A stretch of DNA of 64,000 nt. Origin: Planoprotostelium fungivorum. Its lineage: Eukaryota > Evosea > Variosea > Cavosteliida > Cavosteliaceae. Positions 13,015-26,000 of the stretch are shown piece by piece (the first letter of the stretch is position 1; each line of letters begins with the position of its first letter). The position numbers and the translations under genes are program-made. Below the pieces are notes generated by a model, which did no database searches, was not told the DNA's origin, and saw nothing but the letters and a program-made list of their open reading frames with translations. The DNA lies in assembly GCA_003024175.1 (NCBI GenBank), contig MDYQ01000207.1, positions 124,001-188,000 of the forward strand, read 5' to 3'.

Positions 13015-13098
13015 TGAAATAAAAAGGGAAATGTTCGAAGAACTTTTCTGTTGAGAAGTCACCCGCTGCCGGCGCAACATCTCATCTACCAGGAAACG

Positions 13099-14375
13099 AT
13101 GAGGATCACCTTCTTCGTTTTGCTCCTGGTGTCCATCAGCTATGGACAGAATTGTTTCCAGGTAAGAGGGTTTCTGTGTTGTCATCGATTCCATTCTCGA
13201 CTCGATAGACACGAACTTAAATCCTATACAAACACTCTGTTGCTATCTCATGCAATCCAATTGATTGAAAACAGAACAATACGGATGCAGCATGTGCTAC
13301 ATTTCGATACCCCGAATCGCAGGCACGCGCCGATGTAGAGAAACTCTGCATGGGAAAGATGGGACTCGTGATGCCCTCATGCTCTATCGATCGTCTGTGT
13401 CGCAACACAGAAAGAACCGAAATCAAGGATTCCCTCTTCTGTGAGCCATTCACAACACTGAAAGAGGGGTGCGCAGACATGAAGATGGGTCACATCTGTG
13501 ACGACTACACGAGCCTTTGTGCACCAGGATCTGTCGTCGAGCAGTGTTCGACCTCAATCCTTCCACTTCCAAAGACAATGGTGAGACCATGTCGAATGGA
13601 GAGAACTAATGCTCCATAGAGGGCCAAGAATCTGACCAAGAGCATCTGCATGGAGATGGACATGGATGGCTGTTCCAAATGTGCCAACGAGACCGCCGGC
13701 TGTGATTGGCTGCAAGTCTACTCCGATCTGTGCCTCATGATGCCAGGTGATTGGACATCCTATCATATCACTCACCATCCCTCAGAGATGTCTCAGTGCT
13801 CCGCATGGAAACAGATGTGTCTCGCAATTCCCGCCTGGCCCCTCTGTGCAATCTCCTCCGAAGCCCCTAACGACGTCGTTCAGATGAGGATGTACTTCCA
13901 CACCGACTACAGAGACTACATCCTCTTCAAAGAATGGGTGCCCAAGGACAACACCCAATACGCTCTGTCTGTTCTGGCCGTCTTCACTATCTCTGTCATC
14001 TACGAGTTCCTCAAGATGATCAGAAGCATCGCCGAGAGAAGATGGGAGAGGATGTATATGGGCTACGCTCCCATTGGTGACGGCGTCAGGTGAGATGGAG
14101 AACGACATCATGATGATCCCGATCGGATCGAGATGGAGTTGATGAGACTGACAAGATGCAGGGGAGTCTTCTTTGCACCCTTCCGATTTGCCGTGGATGT
14201 TCCACGTGCTCTCCTTCAATTCATCGAGGTCATGTGGGGGCTCTTTGTCATGTTGATCGCCATGACATACAACGTGGGCTTGGTCGTCACCATCGGTGTC
14301 GGTGCTGCTGTTGGAACTCTCTTGTTCGGCAGATACACCAAGTATGACGCCAGACCAAACTCGGCTTGTCACTGA
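13099..14375 (+). CDS. p80-like protein with CTR copper-transporter domain
   Basis: Start ATG 13099 gives a signal peptide (MRITFFVLLLVSISYGQNC). A Cys-rich lumenal/extracellular region follows (about 13270-13850) with many paired cysteines (CSIDRLCRNTERTE, GCADMKMGHICDDYTSLC, CSKCANETAGCDW). The C-terminal part has the CTR fold: MRMYFHTDYRDYILFKEW, TM1 around YALSVLAVFTISVIYEFLK, a basic loop, TM2 with an MxxxM motif (FVMLIAMTYNVG), and TM3 with small-residue packing (IGVGAAVGTLLFG). Dictyostelium p80, an endolysosomal membrane marker, has this same layout of Cys-rich lumenal domain plus CTR domain. Copper transport is likely from the MxxxM motif but unproven. Introns interrupt it at about 13161-13275, 13579-13621, 13746-13785 and 14090-14161. 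Confidence 0.88.
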
Positions 14376-14654
14376 AGACGATAAAGATATCGACTATCTC
14401 ATCATCTTCCTTCACATTTTCTGTGTGTTGCACATGCTTATGACCGCCCTAACTTGAGAAGATTTAAAATCGATTAAAATATAAATGTCGGTTTTACGAG
14501 GCAATTCCGCAACGGGTTGTCATCAGACATGTCCACACATGGAACTAGTTCTATTGTAAAACACAAGGCAACCGACGAAGGGAAAGAGGACTCATCTCCG
14601 TGAGAGCTATAACTTCGAGGGTGTCACTCTGACACATGATAAAGGCATCAGATC

Positions 14655-16442
14655 ATGGCCGACCTGTCCAAATCAAAATCTGTGGACTCTATCGCTGCTA
14701 TCTTGTCCAATCCTCCCGCTTCGAATGTAGAACAACCTCCGAAGAGGCCGTCTCTTCTCCGGTCTAGCAGCTCCCTCCAGCGGGTCGAATCTGAGCGTAT
14801 CGTCCAAAATCCCATCTTTCGAGGGAGAACCTTCTTGGCCGAGGTGATCACATCACATCCGCCCTCCATCTTGAATTTTACATCGACACCCAGTCTTAAT
14901 CATCGTAGTTTCTCACGAAAGACATGGAAGTCGTTACAGCCATCTCCGAATCTACCATCGGTGAAGATGCAAACAATGTCATCGCAGAGTCCATATTCGT
15001 CATCTTCGAAGCCTCCAACAAAGGAAAGCGTCTCCTCACTTGGGCCATCGCTCGCGAGCTGGCGGGACAGAGTGAGCCATCTTCCATCTTCCCATCAGCT
15101 CATCAACTTCTAGAGTCTATTTCGACTCTCTTTCGTGTTCCCAGCGAAGCACCAAAGTTTATGTCCGTCTTGTATCAAAAGAACGGCCGTAGGTACATAG
15201 AGAGCGTAGTGGGTGGCTTAGTCAGACAAGCTCAAGGATTAGACAAGGTGAGAAGAATGATGAACGACGTGGTGTGACTTAGATTCACGTCATCAGAATC
15301 TGGCCGGTGGAGATAAAGAACATTTTGTCAGGGAAATCATACCTCTCTTAGAAGGCCTCGTCGATCGCATCATCAACACGATCGAGTCCATGCCAACGTG
15401 AGATTTTCTCCTCTAGAAAATATTTTTTACGTTCTTTCGTCATGACGCGTTGTAGTGTACTGAAAAAAGTGTTGGGTCACATCGGTAAAGAAGTTGATGA
15501 CCAATTTCCCGGAACATCATCGGGCGACAAGATGATCAGCTACCTCTTCTTCTCTCGTTATCTGGTACGTATCCGATTCTCCACGAGTTCCACCCGAATT
15601 TTACGTCGCGGATCTGCGACTGACGAATTTCAGAATCCAGCCATCGTATCCCCAGAGTCGTGCGGCCTCACCACAGAGAGACCCGCTCTCACCGCACAAC
15701 GAGCCCTCGTCCTCTGTTCAAAGGTGTCATTTCCCGCCATTTCTGCGAAATCCAACCGAAATTTCAGGTCTTACAGAACCTCGTCACCGGTATGGAATTT
15801 GAAGATCCAAGGGACGAGCCTCTGAATCGGTTTATCAAACAGAAAGAACCCAGGATCAAAATTTTGCTGGAGCAGATGAGGGAGCAGGTGAGAAATGTCG
15901 ACATGATGGAAACCACGACTCTGGTTCACATTTGTAGGTCGACATTCCAGATCGGCTGTTCCACGTCACGTCGGCGCAGAATCAGAGTGCCCTCATCAAC
16001 ATCTTGCAAGTGATGAAGGACAACAAGATCAGAGTCCACAGCCTCTTAACGAAACCAGAGACGAAGATGGTGATCGTTTTCTCACCTACCTCATCATTAA
16101 GACATCGCAGAGCTTCCTCCAGATGGTGGACGCCGGCCTCTTTGCACCAGTCATCACCAACGAGAAGAAGAGAGAGAAGAAGAACGGAAAGAGCTTAGAA
16201 GAGAGACTCGAGAGGGCAGAGACATCCATAAGGAAATTGACGGAACAGACGAGCGAGCAGAGAGAGGTGACATCATGAGTTGGCGTGTCTAAAACTGACT
16301 GGGGCAGGTCATCGACTCGCAGAGACGAACGATCGTGGAGTGGATGGAGGTATGTAAGAGGTTGCAGGCGGAGAACGAGAGTAAGAAAGAAGAGATGAGC
16401 CGGATATGGGAGGCACTGAGGGCGAAGAACAATGAGATGTAA
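14655..16442 (+). CDS. RasGAP-domain protein with C-terminal coiled coil
   Basis: Start ATG 14655. The Ser/Pro-rich N-terminus ends at RTFLAE and is spliced to FLTKDMEVVTAISES. The RasGAP domain spans about 14910-15880: it includes FMSVLYQKNGRRYIESVV, FVREIIPLLEGLVDRIINTI, and the block FFSRYL spliced to NPAIVSPESCGL, equivalent to the family's FLRFxxPAIxxP signature. The later exons are charged and helical (EERLERAETSIRKLTEQTSEQ) and end at TAA 16440-16442. RasGAPs speed GTP hydrolysis by Ras. The arginine finger is not assigned with certainty; the segment around LTWAIARELAGQ is the expected area. A RasGEF lies 40 kb away in the same window. Confidence in the family is high, while exact exon ends are less sure. 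Confidence 0.88.
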
Positions 16443-16597
16443 ATACAAACGTGTACTCTTAATGATGTCACTCGTTTGAAGATGTTGGAGGCACGTTGAA
16501 TCACGGTGGATGATGAATGAATGATCGAGCAATGCATGGAGAGGTACGAGGGGGTTCGTCTATTTACATGATTTATTCACACGTGAGCGTTACGACT

Positions 16598-16851
16598 TTA
16601 GATGCGGTCGTTGTGGGTGGATGTCTGTCCATAGTAGTTCTGGATGTTGTGGTAGCCGGACAAGAACCTCGGCTCTAGTTGTCTCTCCATATATTTCGAC
16701 TGCCCTAATGATGTCGCGTGAGAAGCTGATTAGACGATGATACCTCACCTCCACTCTCGAGTTTCTTCTTCTCTTTCTCTCGGTACTCCTGCATCTCTCG
16801 ATGGTGTCGCGTGTGATTCAGTGTCTCTTTGATGTACTGGATAGGTCCCAT
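16598..16851 (-). CDS. Small basic protein of unknown function
   Basis: Two exons. ATG 16851 (MGPIQYIKETLNHTRHHREM) runs to GESGG-type codons near 16747, then a 44-nt intron (GTGAGG...TTAG), then QSKYMERQLEPRFLSGYHNI to TAA at 16598-16600. The product is about 70 residues, charged, with no membrane segment. An upstream in-frame ATG at 16905 would lengthen it. Size and composition recall small mitochondrial or respiratory-complex accessory proteins, but I do not recognise the family. The clean splice that keeps the frame is the main support. Confidence 0.5.
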
Positions 16852-17199
16852 GATGTGTTGGTGTGCTGTTGGTGTGTGGAATTCTATCTCACAAATTGTG
16901 TACACCTCTACAGCCGATCGGCGCGGTAAGTCTCAGCCCCTCTAAATTTCGGCGCAATTTCATATTGTCGGTGTTTCAGACGCCACTTTGTGTCTTTCAT
17001 GATCAACAAGTCCTCGATTGTAAGTTCTCAGATCTCTATTGAGATCTGTTCATACAATGAGATCCCCTATAGAAGCTCGATCTCCACATCCCTCGCCATG
17101 ATGTTCCGTCCATTCGAATTCGATGACCATCTCTCTCAAAGTCAAGAGATAGGATGAGATGGAAATCGTGAAAAGAGGTCAGGTACATGATGCGATAAT
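16852..17199. other. Intergenic spacer, possible short exons unresolved
   Basis: Between two small minus-strand genes. A plus-strand reading shows plausible donor/acceptor pairs near 16926-16980 and 17020-17091, but the joined frame does not stay open and no product is recognisable. I see nothing firm. Confidence 0.3.
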
Positions 17200-17503
17200 T
17201 TATGGGTTGGGGTTGAACAGTTGTTGAATGGCTTGTGATCTTCGTTCGATGTCGGCCCTGAGGAGCTCTGCGTGACGTCGATTCAATGTCTCTACACTGC
17301 TCATCTCGCGTTGTCTGTTTCTATCGTCAATCATATGATCTCATACCATGATCACAAATGATAAATAAATCAACTCACGTCTGTTTTAGGGGTGGTTGCT
17401 TCCCTGCAATCGTTCACCCTCTATTTCATACATGTATGATTATGTACTCACCGCGTTTTGTGTTGCTCTCGATTCTGGGCTTCTTGGATGGACTCTGACT
17501 CAT
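17200..17503 (-). CDS. Tiny basic protein of unknown function (~66 aa)
   Basis: Three exons. ATG 17503 gives MSQSPSKKPRIESNTKR, a Ser-Pro and Lys-rich N-terminus with an NLS-like KKPR. A short exon follows (GKQPPLKQ, about 17390), then after a second intron RQREMSSVETLNRRHAELL and DIERRSQAIQQLFNPNP to TAA 17200-17202. The C-terminal helix is amphipathic. Splice sites are canonical and the frame is preserved over both introns, which makes chance unlikely. A borealin/Nbl1-type N-terminal helix came to mind, but the similarity is too weak to claim. Confidence 0.5.
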
Positions 17504-17750
17504 GATGGAGGGAGGGGAGAAGAAGAAGAGGTCACTGCAGGTCACCCGTCGCGGTCGGGTTCATGCGACTGGTGCGCGTTCGTCGCGAAATTTCGGCGCA
17601 TTGTAGTGCAAATCTCAACATGCCCGCATATCTCACCCTTCTTTTCGTACATTCGTAATCGCTCATCATCATCCCATATTCAAGGGTCGTCTACATGATT
17701 GTACATCCACAGAACAGAGAGAAGGGGACTACGAACAACTATTTATCTCT

Positions 17751-18956
<1,206 letters not shown>

Positions 18957-19317
18957 TTAGACTTCCCTAGAATTCTTTTGACGTCTACGACTGCAGAATT
19001 CTTTTGCCGTCGTGGCAAGTTCAACGATGAGAGAATGTCTGAGTTGAGAGATCGTGTCTGTTGCATATGCATAGTGGTATAATATAGCGATTTAGTTGTG
19101 GTGCTCACGCGTGCCTCTAAGGTAGACGGTGGTACGAACCAAGATCTTAGATTTATTCAGCGGAAAATTTAGAGTGCTCCCCATTTTCCGTCATTATTAC
19201 CACCAGTCCTCGGGTTAGCAAGCGCTCTCAGGAACATGCACGTGGGTTTCACCTGGATGATCATTGGGAAGCTGAAGGTGTTTAATAGAACACTTAAATG
19301 CACGCGATGAGATTTTG

Positions 19318-19391
19318 GAAGACGTGAAAGATAGCATACCTTAGCATTCAAGTGCTCAGTTGATCGAAGGTATGCTATCTTTCACGTCTTC
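19318..19391. repeat. Perfect 25-bp inverted repeat with 24-nt loop
   Basis: Arm 19318-19342 and arm 19367-19391 are exact reverse complements (GAAGACGTGAAAGATAGCAT and onward). The 24-nt loop is 19343-19366. It could be a strong RNA hairpin (pre-miRNA-like, or a 3'-end signal), a foldback remnant, or a protein-binding palindrome. Confidence 0.8.
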
Positions 19392-19413
19392 AAGCTCTCT
19401 GACCTGCGACGGA

Positions 19414-19686
19414 TCAGGTTGTTTCGTGGTATATAAAAGCCACAACCGGTATTGTCATATCTTTGAAAGGAGCCGTTGGAAGCTGATCTATCACATTTCC
19501 TACGAAAACTATTTTCAGCCTAAGGACCTCAGTTCTTGAGCTGGTTCCTAGAGGCTCATTACTCCACTGCGTCGTCCAACTCATGGGGGGGCCAGACAAG
19601 TTGGAGAAGGGGTGAGGTGCGTCCATCAGCATTCGCTGACACCACGGACGCAGAATAGCCCACACACCATCTTGGAGTGAAGACAT
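19414..19686 (-). CDS. Doubtful 90-aa open frame
   Basis: Uninterrupted frame from ATG 19686 (MSSLQDGVWAILRPWCQ) to a stop near 19414. Composition is protein-like (many Trp and Pro) but there is no recognisable domain. Most genes here have introns and this one has none. It sits between divergent promoters, so it may be noise. Confidence 0.2.
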   Translation of the reverse strand: MSSLQDGVWAILRPWCQRMLMDAPHPFSNLSGPPMSWTTQWSNEPLGTSSRTEVLRLKIVFVGNVIDQLPTAPFKDMTIPVVAFIYHETT

Positions 19687-19792
19687 CTTACCACGGCCAC
19701 CGTCGGCCGTCTCTAAAAAACCGCTGAAGGAGAGAGAGATTGGACGTTGGGAAGCCTACATCACCGCTCAGACGGCAGTGTTGCTGTCCAAG

Positions 19793-22700
19793 ATGGGACT
19801 CTTCAGAGTGTGTTTGGGAATGTACATATTCATGTGGCTTCTTCAACTTTGTTTGGAGACATTCTACTACGGTGCAATGGCATCATCATCGAAGGGTGAA
19901 TGCATATACATCTTTAAATATTCAACTCCTCTACAGTCATAAGACATGTGATTGTCATCTCTCTATCCATAGGCTCGTTCTCGCTCTCCTTTCGCAAGAG
20001 GTGGGCTCTGTTTTCGGGTAACTCCATCTTCTTCATTCACGGAATGAACTTGGTGTGGTGGACAACTGGGAAAGAGACCATAGAGTGGTTCGAGGCCTCA
20101 CTGTTGATGTCACAAACCATCAGTGAGCCAGATGTTTTATCTCGATCTTCTGATATCATCAGCCATTATTCTCACATATTGCCTGGATTTCAAGTTAGTG
20201 ACATTCAACAACGTCCTCAGTCTGGTGTGTTTCACCGTCCGGGTCTGTACGACCTCCGATATACCCTCCATGGAGAAAGCCGGAGATGCTTGTATCCTCA
20301 TGGCCTTCATCCTCGCCCACGGTTTTGGCGTCTCTTACGTTTTATCCGTCAGATTGAATTCAGTGAGCATGCGCTGCATCATCTTCAAATAACGTTCGAT
20401 AGCTCACTCAAAGGAAGCAAGAAAAGTTGGAAAAATGTCGCATTGCCGAAGCTGAGCACAAGCAGGTGATGAAACATCGTGGTGACATCCATGATGAAAT
20501 ATGCTGCAGATGATACAATTGCTCCTCAACATGTTACCCAACGAATTTGTCGTGCCCGCCTTGGAAAACCAATCGGACATGTTTCACGTACAGAAGGCCA
20601 AGGACGACATCTCCATTCTCGTATTGGATCTCGTCGGCTTCACTGCCATGTCCTCCGTGCACTCACCACAAGAGATCATCGATTTCATCAATTCTCTCTA
20701 CTCCAGCATGGACCAATTGTGTTACAAATACGGTGTAGAGAAGGTGAGACGTTGATGATGACGATGATGTGATGCAGAAGACACGACGTCTAACGCCTCG
20801 AAGGTCAGAACGGTGGGCGACAGTTACATCTGCGCGGGAGGTGCAACTGTTCCCAATGTAGATCATAAGAATGCCATCTTGAGGCTGGGTCTGGAGCTTT
20901 TAGATCTTCCTCTCTTGAGAGACAACCAACTGAAGGTGAGCTCCCCTCACGATGGATCTGACTCTTTTCAGCAAGTGTTGAATCTGAGAATCGGTATCGG
21001 ATGTGGTCGAGGTATCTACGGTGTGACGGGATTACATCGGTGGCATTATGACATCACCGGACCCGCTTTCTACGCAGCTGAGATGTTAGAACCTATCTGT
21101 CGGCCCGGTACAATTTTGGTCAGCGATCAATTCTGGGAGGCCATCTTAGACAAGGAAGAGTACAAATTTACGGTAAGAATACTGTCCATCCGTGTTACAT
21201 CAAGCGTGCTAGAATACATCTCAAGATGTGCAGGTGTTGCAGAAGAGAGTCGTCGATCGTCTTAAGAGACAGAACGACATCGTCTGCGTTGAGATCGAGG
21301 GCAGAAGAAGTAAAAACGAACAGACTTACAATAGGCGGTCGAATACCACCGAGGATTTTCTCAGGTATTACCAAGCGATATTTCAAGAGAAGCTAGCGGT
21401 GATCTCTAAATCGAACGAGAAAGGTTCTGATGTGCCACAGGATCATTCCAAGAGGATGAAGATCCATTGGGCGACGGGAATCTTTCACGATGCAGAGTTG
21501 GAGCAGTCGTACCGCATTGATGCATCCAAGCTCTATCCGAAATTTTTGGGAGCCCAGACCATCACCTGTCTCCTCATGACCATCATGTACATCGTCTTCG
21601 ACTACTCTTATTACACACAAAGAACGGTGTTACTTGTGTGGCCATGGTACCTGTGTGGAGTGGTGGCATTGGTCTTCAACGTGATCCATCGTTTTCAATC
21701 GGCGAGGAATGAATTGACACATCACAGTTCATCGCACCAAGGAAACTATTACCTGGGCCTGCACTGAATCACGCACACATGGGCTTACGTTCCGTCTGGT
21801 GTCTGTGCATCTTTGGTGCTCTTTACGTCTTATCCGATCGAAATCACTCTATACTCTTCCGAGGAACTCTCACCTTGGGTTGCGCCAGCACATCGGCCAT
21901 CTTCAATTACTTTACGTCCTTCTTTTATATCACCATCATCATCATCATCACTCTCATCGTCTCAACTTTCAATCCAGATCTTCGCGCGTGAGTGAGAGGC
22001 GAGATTCGTAGTTTGACGGAGTTGTTAGACAGATACTGTCACCACACTTGGCCATTATGGTCTTACTCTTCTTTCTGATGGCTTATGAGACGGTTGGGGC
22101 CGTTCGTGCTGTAAAATCACTGTATGAGACGGGACAGATGGCCGCCTTCAGCGAGGAGTTGGCACATGCGTCAGCCGTACAGACGGACAAACTGATTCGC
22201 ATCATCTTACCGGAACACATCTACCGCAAGCTGTCCATCAATCACCTTCAGATCGCAGAGAGTTATCCCAGAGTGAGAGAGAGAAGAGTACGTTACGAAT
22301 ATCTGACGACGACAGGTGGGATGTGTCTTCATCAACTGTCCGATCACGATCGATGTGTCGCCACAAGTGTACCAGAGACTATCCACGCTCATCGCCGACA
22401 TCGACCGAAAGATCATCGCTCTCGGTCTTGAGAAGATCAAGAGAGTCAAAACGGTCACGATGGTCGTCACCGGATTGGATGGTAAACCGGAGCTGGAGAA
22501 GTTGATCGAATTGGTGCATTTCATTGATGAGGCGGTACAAGACATCGATTGGATGGATTGGTATGCAGGTAAGAGACGTGATTGTTTCGATCGCGATACT
22601 CATGTGGATAGGCATCGATGTTGGGCCGTGTGCTGGTGGTGTAGTGGGTAGCTCTCGCGTCTGTTTTGATATGTGGGGAGATGTCATCAACACGAGCTCC

Positions 22701-22951
22701 CGAATGATGTCCTCCGCAGAGAAATGGATGATCCAGGTTAGATGAATGTCATGGACAAACTCCTGATCAAACTGCAGGTCACAGAACCGGTTGCGAAGCA
22801 ATTGAAGGATTCATCGCATTACAAAATGGTCTCTCGTGGTAAGATTTTCATCAAGGGAAAGGGAGGCATGAATACGTGGTACGTCGAGAAGAAAGACAAC
22901 GTTGAGATTCTCCCCGGCACTCCACGTTGGAGAGTCGATGACGTGGCGTGA
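19793..22951 (+). CDS. Membrane adenylyl cyclase, 2x TM bundle and two catalytic domains (class III)
   Basis: ATG 19793 (MGLFRVCLGMYIFMW) is the first in-frame start. First hydrophobic bundle about 19800-20360. C1 catalytic domain about 20560-21180: SILVLDLVGFTAMSS (first metal Asp), then VRTVGDSYICAGG (second metal Asp), LRIGIGCGRGIYGV and YDITGPAFYAAEM. Second hydrophobic bundle about 21530-22150. C2 domain about 22310-22900, with GIDVGPCAGGVVGSS and FDMWGDVINTSSRM, carrying the Asn and Arg used in transition-state binding. The C2 position matching the first metal site is degenerate (VFINCPITIDVSP). This is the arrangement of animal transmembrane cyclases and of Dictyostelium ACA: metals from C1, Asn/Arg from C2. 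It makes cAMP from ATP. An upstream exon may exist. It stops at TGA 22949-22951. Confidence 0.9.
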
Positions 22952-23045
22952 CGTCATCCAATGTATATACGATCAACGTGTACCAGTCAATGCATCGAGA
23001 TAAAATTGTACAGTCTAACTTGATGTATTTATGATTGTGATGTCG

Positions 23046-26000
23046 TTATTGCAAGTGATGTGGCCTGACTGGGGGCGTTGGGAGAGACTTTCTGGGTGTC
23101 TCTGGTGAAGGCTGCTCACCAAAGGGAGGTGGTGGGGGAGGTTCTTCATCTTCCTGAGGGGCTGGAGGCTCTTCGTAGGGAGGGGGTAGGGAATCCATGC
23201 TCTCTTCCATCACGAAGCGTCCCTGAGGTACAGCAGAAGCAGGTACGACTGGGGCAGCAGGGGCAGCAGGTGCGACAGGGGCAGCAGGTGCGGCAGGTGC
23301 AGATGAGGGAGCGGCCGATCCAGTGGGTGGAGTAGGGAGAGCTGCGAAAGGTGAGAAGGAGAAGAGAAGAAGAGAAGGAGAAAGGGGCTCACATTTCAAG
23401 ACGGGAAGGACAGGCTTGTGATCGATCTTATCTTCTTGCATGACCTTCAAATTGGACTCGATGTACTTCATCTGAGGGTGATCCGCCGGTAATTCAAACG
23501 ATTTCAGGAAGAGAGATCTACACCACCATCAGTGAGGTCACGTGACATCATCGTCTCACTTTGCATTGTGATACTTTGCCATTCTCGAATCTTTCTTCGT
23601 GTCTCCGTGGAAATACTCTGAAGGAGAAGAAGGATAGAGGGGAACGGGTGTCTTACGGATCAACTTGAACAGCTGTCAAACGTGTCAATCTGACGTCTTC
23701 CCACGGATTCTCCATCACCTCGTCGGGGGTGGATGCCAGTGACAACGAAGGAACGATGTAAGGAATGATGTCCGTGGCAGACTGTGCCAATCGATCGTTG
23801 AGGGACAAGGAGAAGTACGCCACGATCATGTTCAAGTGTGCCGCCTGAGAAGGTGAATCCGTAGTGGGATACCTCCTGTATGACGTCATTCTACGTCGTG
23901 CCACGTCATCTCACCTCAAAATGGCCTCTAATATCTTGAACAGGGGGTACCTCCACCTGTCTGCACCCCTGTGGAACATGATGATGACCACATCCAGAGT
24001 GAAGTGGTACTGAGAGCTGTCGCCGAACGAGTGATAGAAGGCATCGAAAAACTCGTTCAAGAAATCAGCCTTGGGTAGATTGGCGTGAACCGGGCTGCGA
24101 GCGATGGCTGCATCCAGGTGGGGGTACTTGCCGTACGCTACGTACGGTCGGTACGGAAATTTCGATGAGAACTCACTGAAAGATCGTATGGCGTTCATGG
24201 TGTCGTCGTCCAGGTCGTCCAATTGAACGAGGATGGAGCTCATGAGTAGCAAGATGATGTACAGATTCTCCACCGCAGTCTCGCTCTGGTGAAGTGGTGC
24301 CATTCTACACAAAATGTAGATGGTCAATTTCAGAGAATCGGGTTCGGTGAGACCCTTCAGCATCACACGGAAGACCTGTCACATGTCAACATCACGTGAC
24401 ACGTCACGTGATCACCTCCTCGACGTCCTTGTACACGACTTGCGTTTCGACTCCGGTGAGTCTCAATATCTTGAGACCCGTCGTGAATTGTACGACGTAA
24501 GAAGTGTTCAGTAGAACGTTCGCCAGCACGGCCATCTCAGTACGTGCCGCTGGGTCCTGCACCATTTCCACCGTCAAAGACTGACAGAAACTGTAAAAGG
24601 CCTGCGTGAACGTCAGCGACACGTTCTACCGGATGATGCTACCACCTGCAGCAATGCGTCGTTCTGGATACAGATGAGTTTGAAGAAGAGAGCAGAGAGT
24701 CTCTTGGCTGTCTCCACGTTGAAGAACTGAGGGTAAGCCGTGATGAGCGTGGTGAATGTCTTGAAGCTGTCGGAAGACAGAGAATTCAACTCTGTGATGT
24801 CCTTGTGGTAATTGCAGACGTGGAGGGTCCAATTCAGAGACAGATCGGTCCACTGCTGGGCCAGGGTGGGGAGGTGGGGGGTGAAGGTCTTGACGAGTTG
24901 TAGAATCTCGTCGGAGCTGAGGACTCTGTGACGGAAATCACCGTGGTGGTTGAATTGGTTGTCTTTTATCTTCTTTGCTAATTCGAGGCTGCTCGCACGA
25001 GATTCCCTCGAAATTCCATTCTGGAAGCCCTACCCGGGTCAGAAATTCCACGGGAAATGGCTCGTTGTAGACGGACTCACCAAGTTGAGGAGGAGGTTGA
25101 GTACCATCTCGATACCCTCCGAACCTCCGTTGGTTCTCGATGGCCCGTACAAGACAGTTCCGTTCTGAAGCAAGAGAGGTAAGAGAGGAGCGACAGATGG
25201 TCCAGCCTCGAAGGTGAGATCGATGAGCAAGTTGAAGGCGCCAAAGGGTTGCCACAGACCCTCCTGGGGTACCTGTACGCGTCAGCGTCACGTGACCGCG
25301 TAGAATCCTCACCAGAAAATTCTCGGCGTTCATGACTTTGGCGACGAAATCTTCCGGCTGAACAGCGGCGGAATAATTGACCAATTCGAGAGACAAGTAG
25401 TTGACGACCTCGTTCAGCTCCACGCGGCTGAGATCTATCACGTTACGTCAGTGTCACGTGTCACGTGTCAAATGTCCCACATAGAGTGATGCTCTTGAGT
25501 AGGGCCTTGATCTTTGGTGTGATGACGGGGTCGAACGTGTACTTGCTGCTGGTCGTATTTGAATGAGAAGCATCCCACTGTTCGGCTGTTTTCGTGACGA
25601 GAAAATCTAAGACCTCGTGGATGGTGACGTCCTTGTCGTATCCCTCCAATTGTGCGATCTACAACGGTCAATTTTCTGCGAGATTTCGGAACCCACCTGG
25701 CGGTTCGTCTGGGTCGATATGGTTCCCGCCCAAATTGCCTCTACGTCGGGGGTGAGGGGTACAGCTGTACAGTCCATGCTTATGTTGAAGAGGCGATTCA
25801 AGAAGATGTCTGCCCTCGTGTTCTCTCTCTTGTGAGTGAAAATGGCCAAGTTCTCAGTCCAAGGTGTGAGCAGCTGTCAGACGTGAGATATCGATGAAAT
25901 TTGGCGGGATACCTGGAGGAGGCAACGGCGAGTGATGAGGTCCTCGGTGGGAATGGTCTTGATGTAATATTCCGTCTGTACATTTCAGTCACGTGACTCG

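Noticed and set aside
13782-14372. 196-codon minus-strand frame opposite the p80-like gene
   Set aside because: It is the antisense shadow of a well-supported CTR-domain coding sequence.
17200-17503. Borealin/Nbl1 identity for the 66-aa protein
   Set aside because: Only a short amphipathic helix and a basic N-terminus agree; the defining conserved residues could not be matched by eye.
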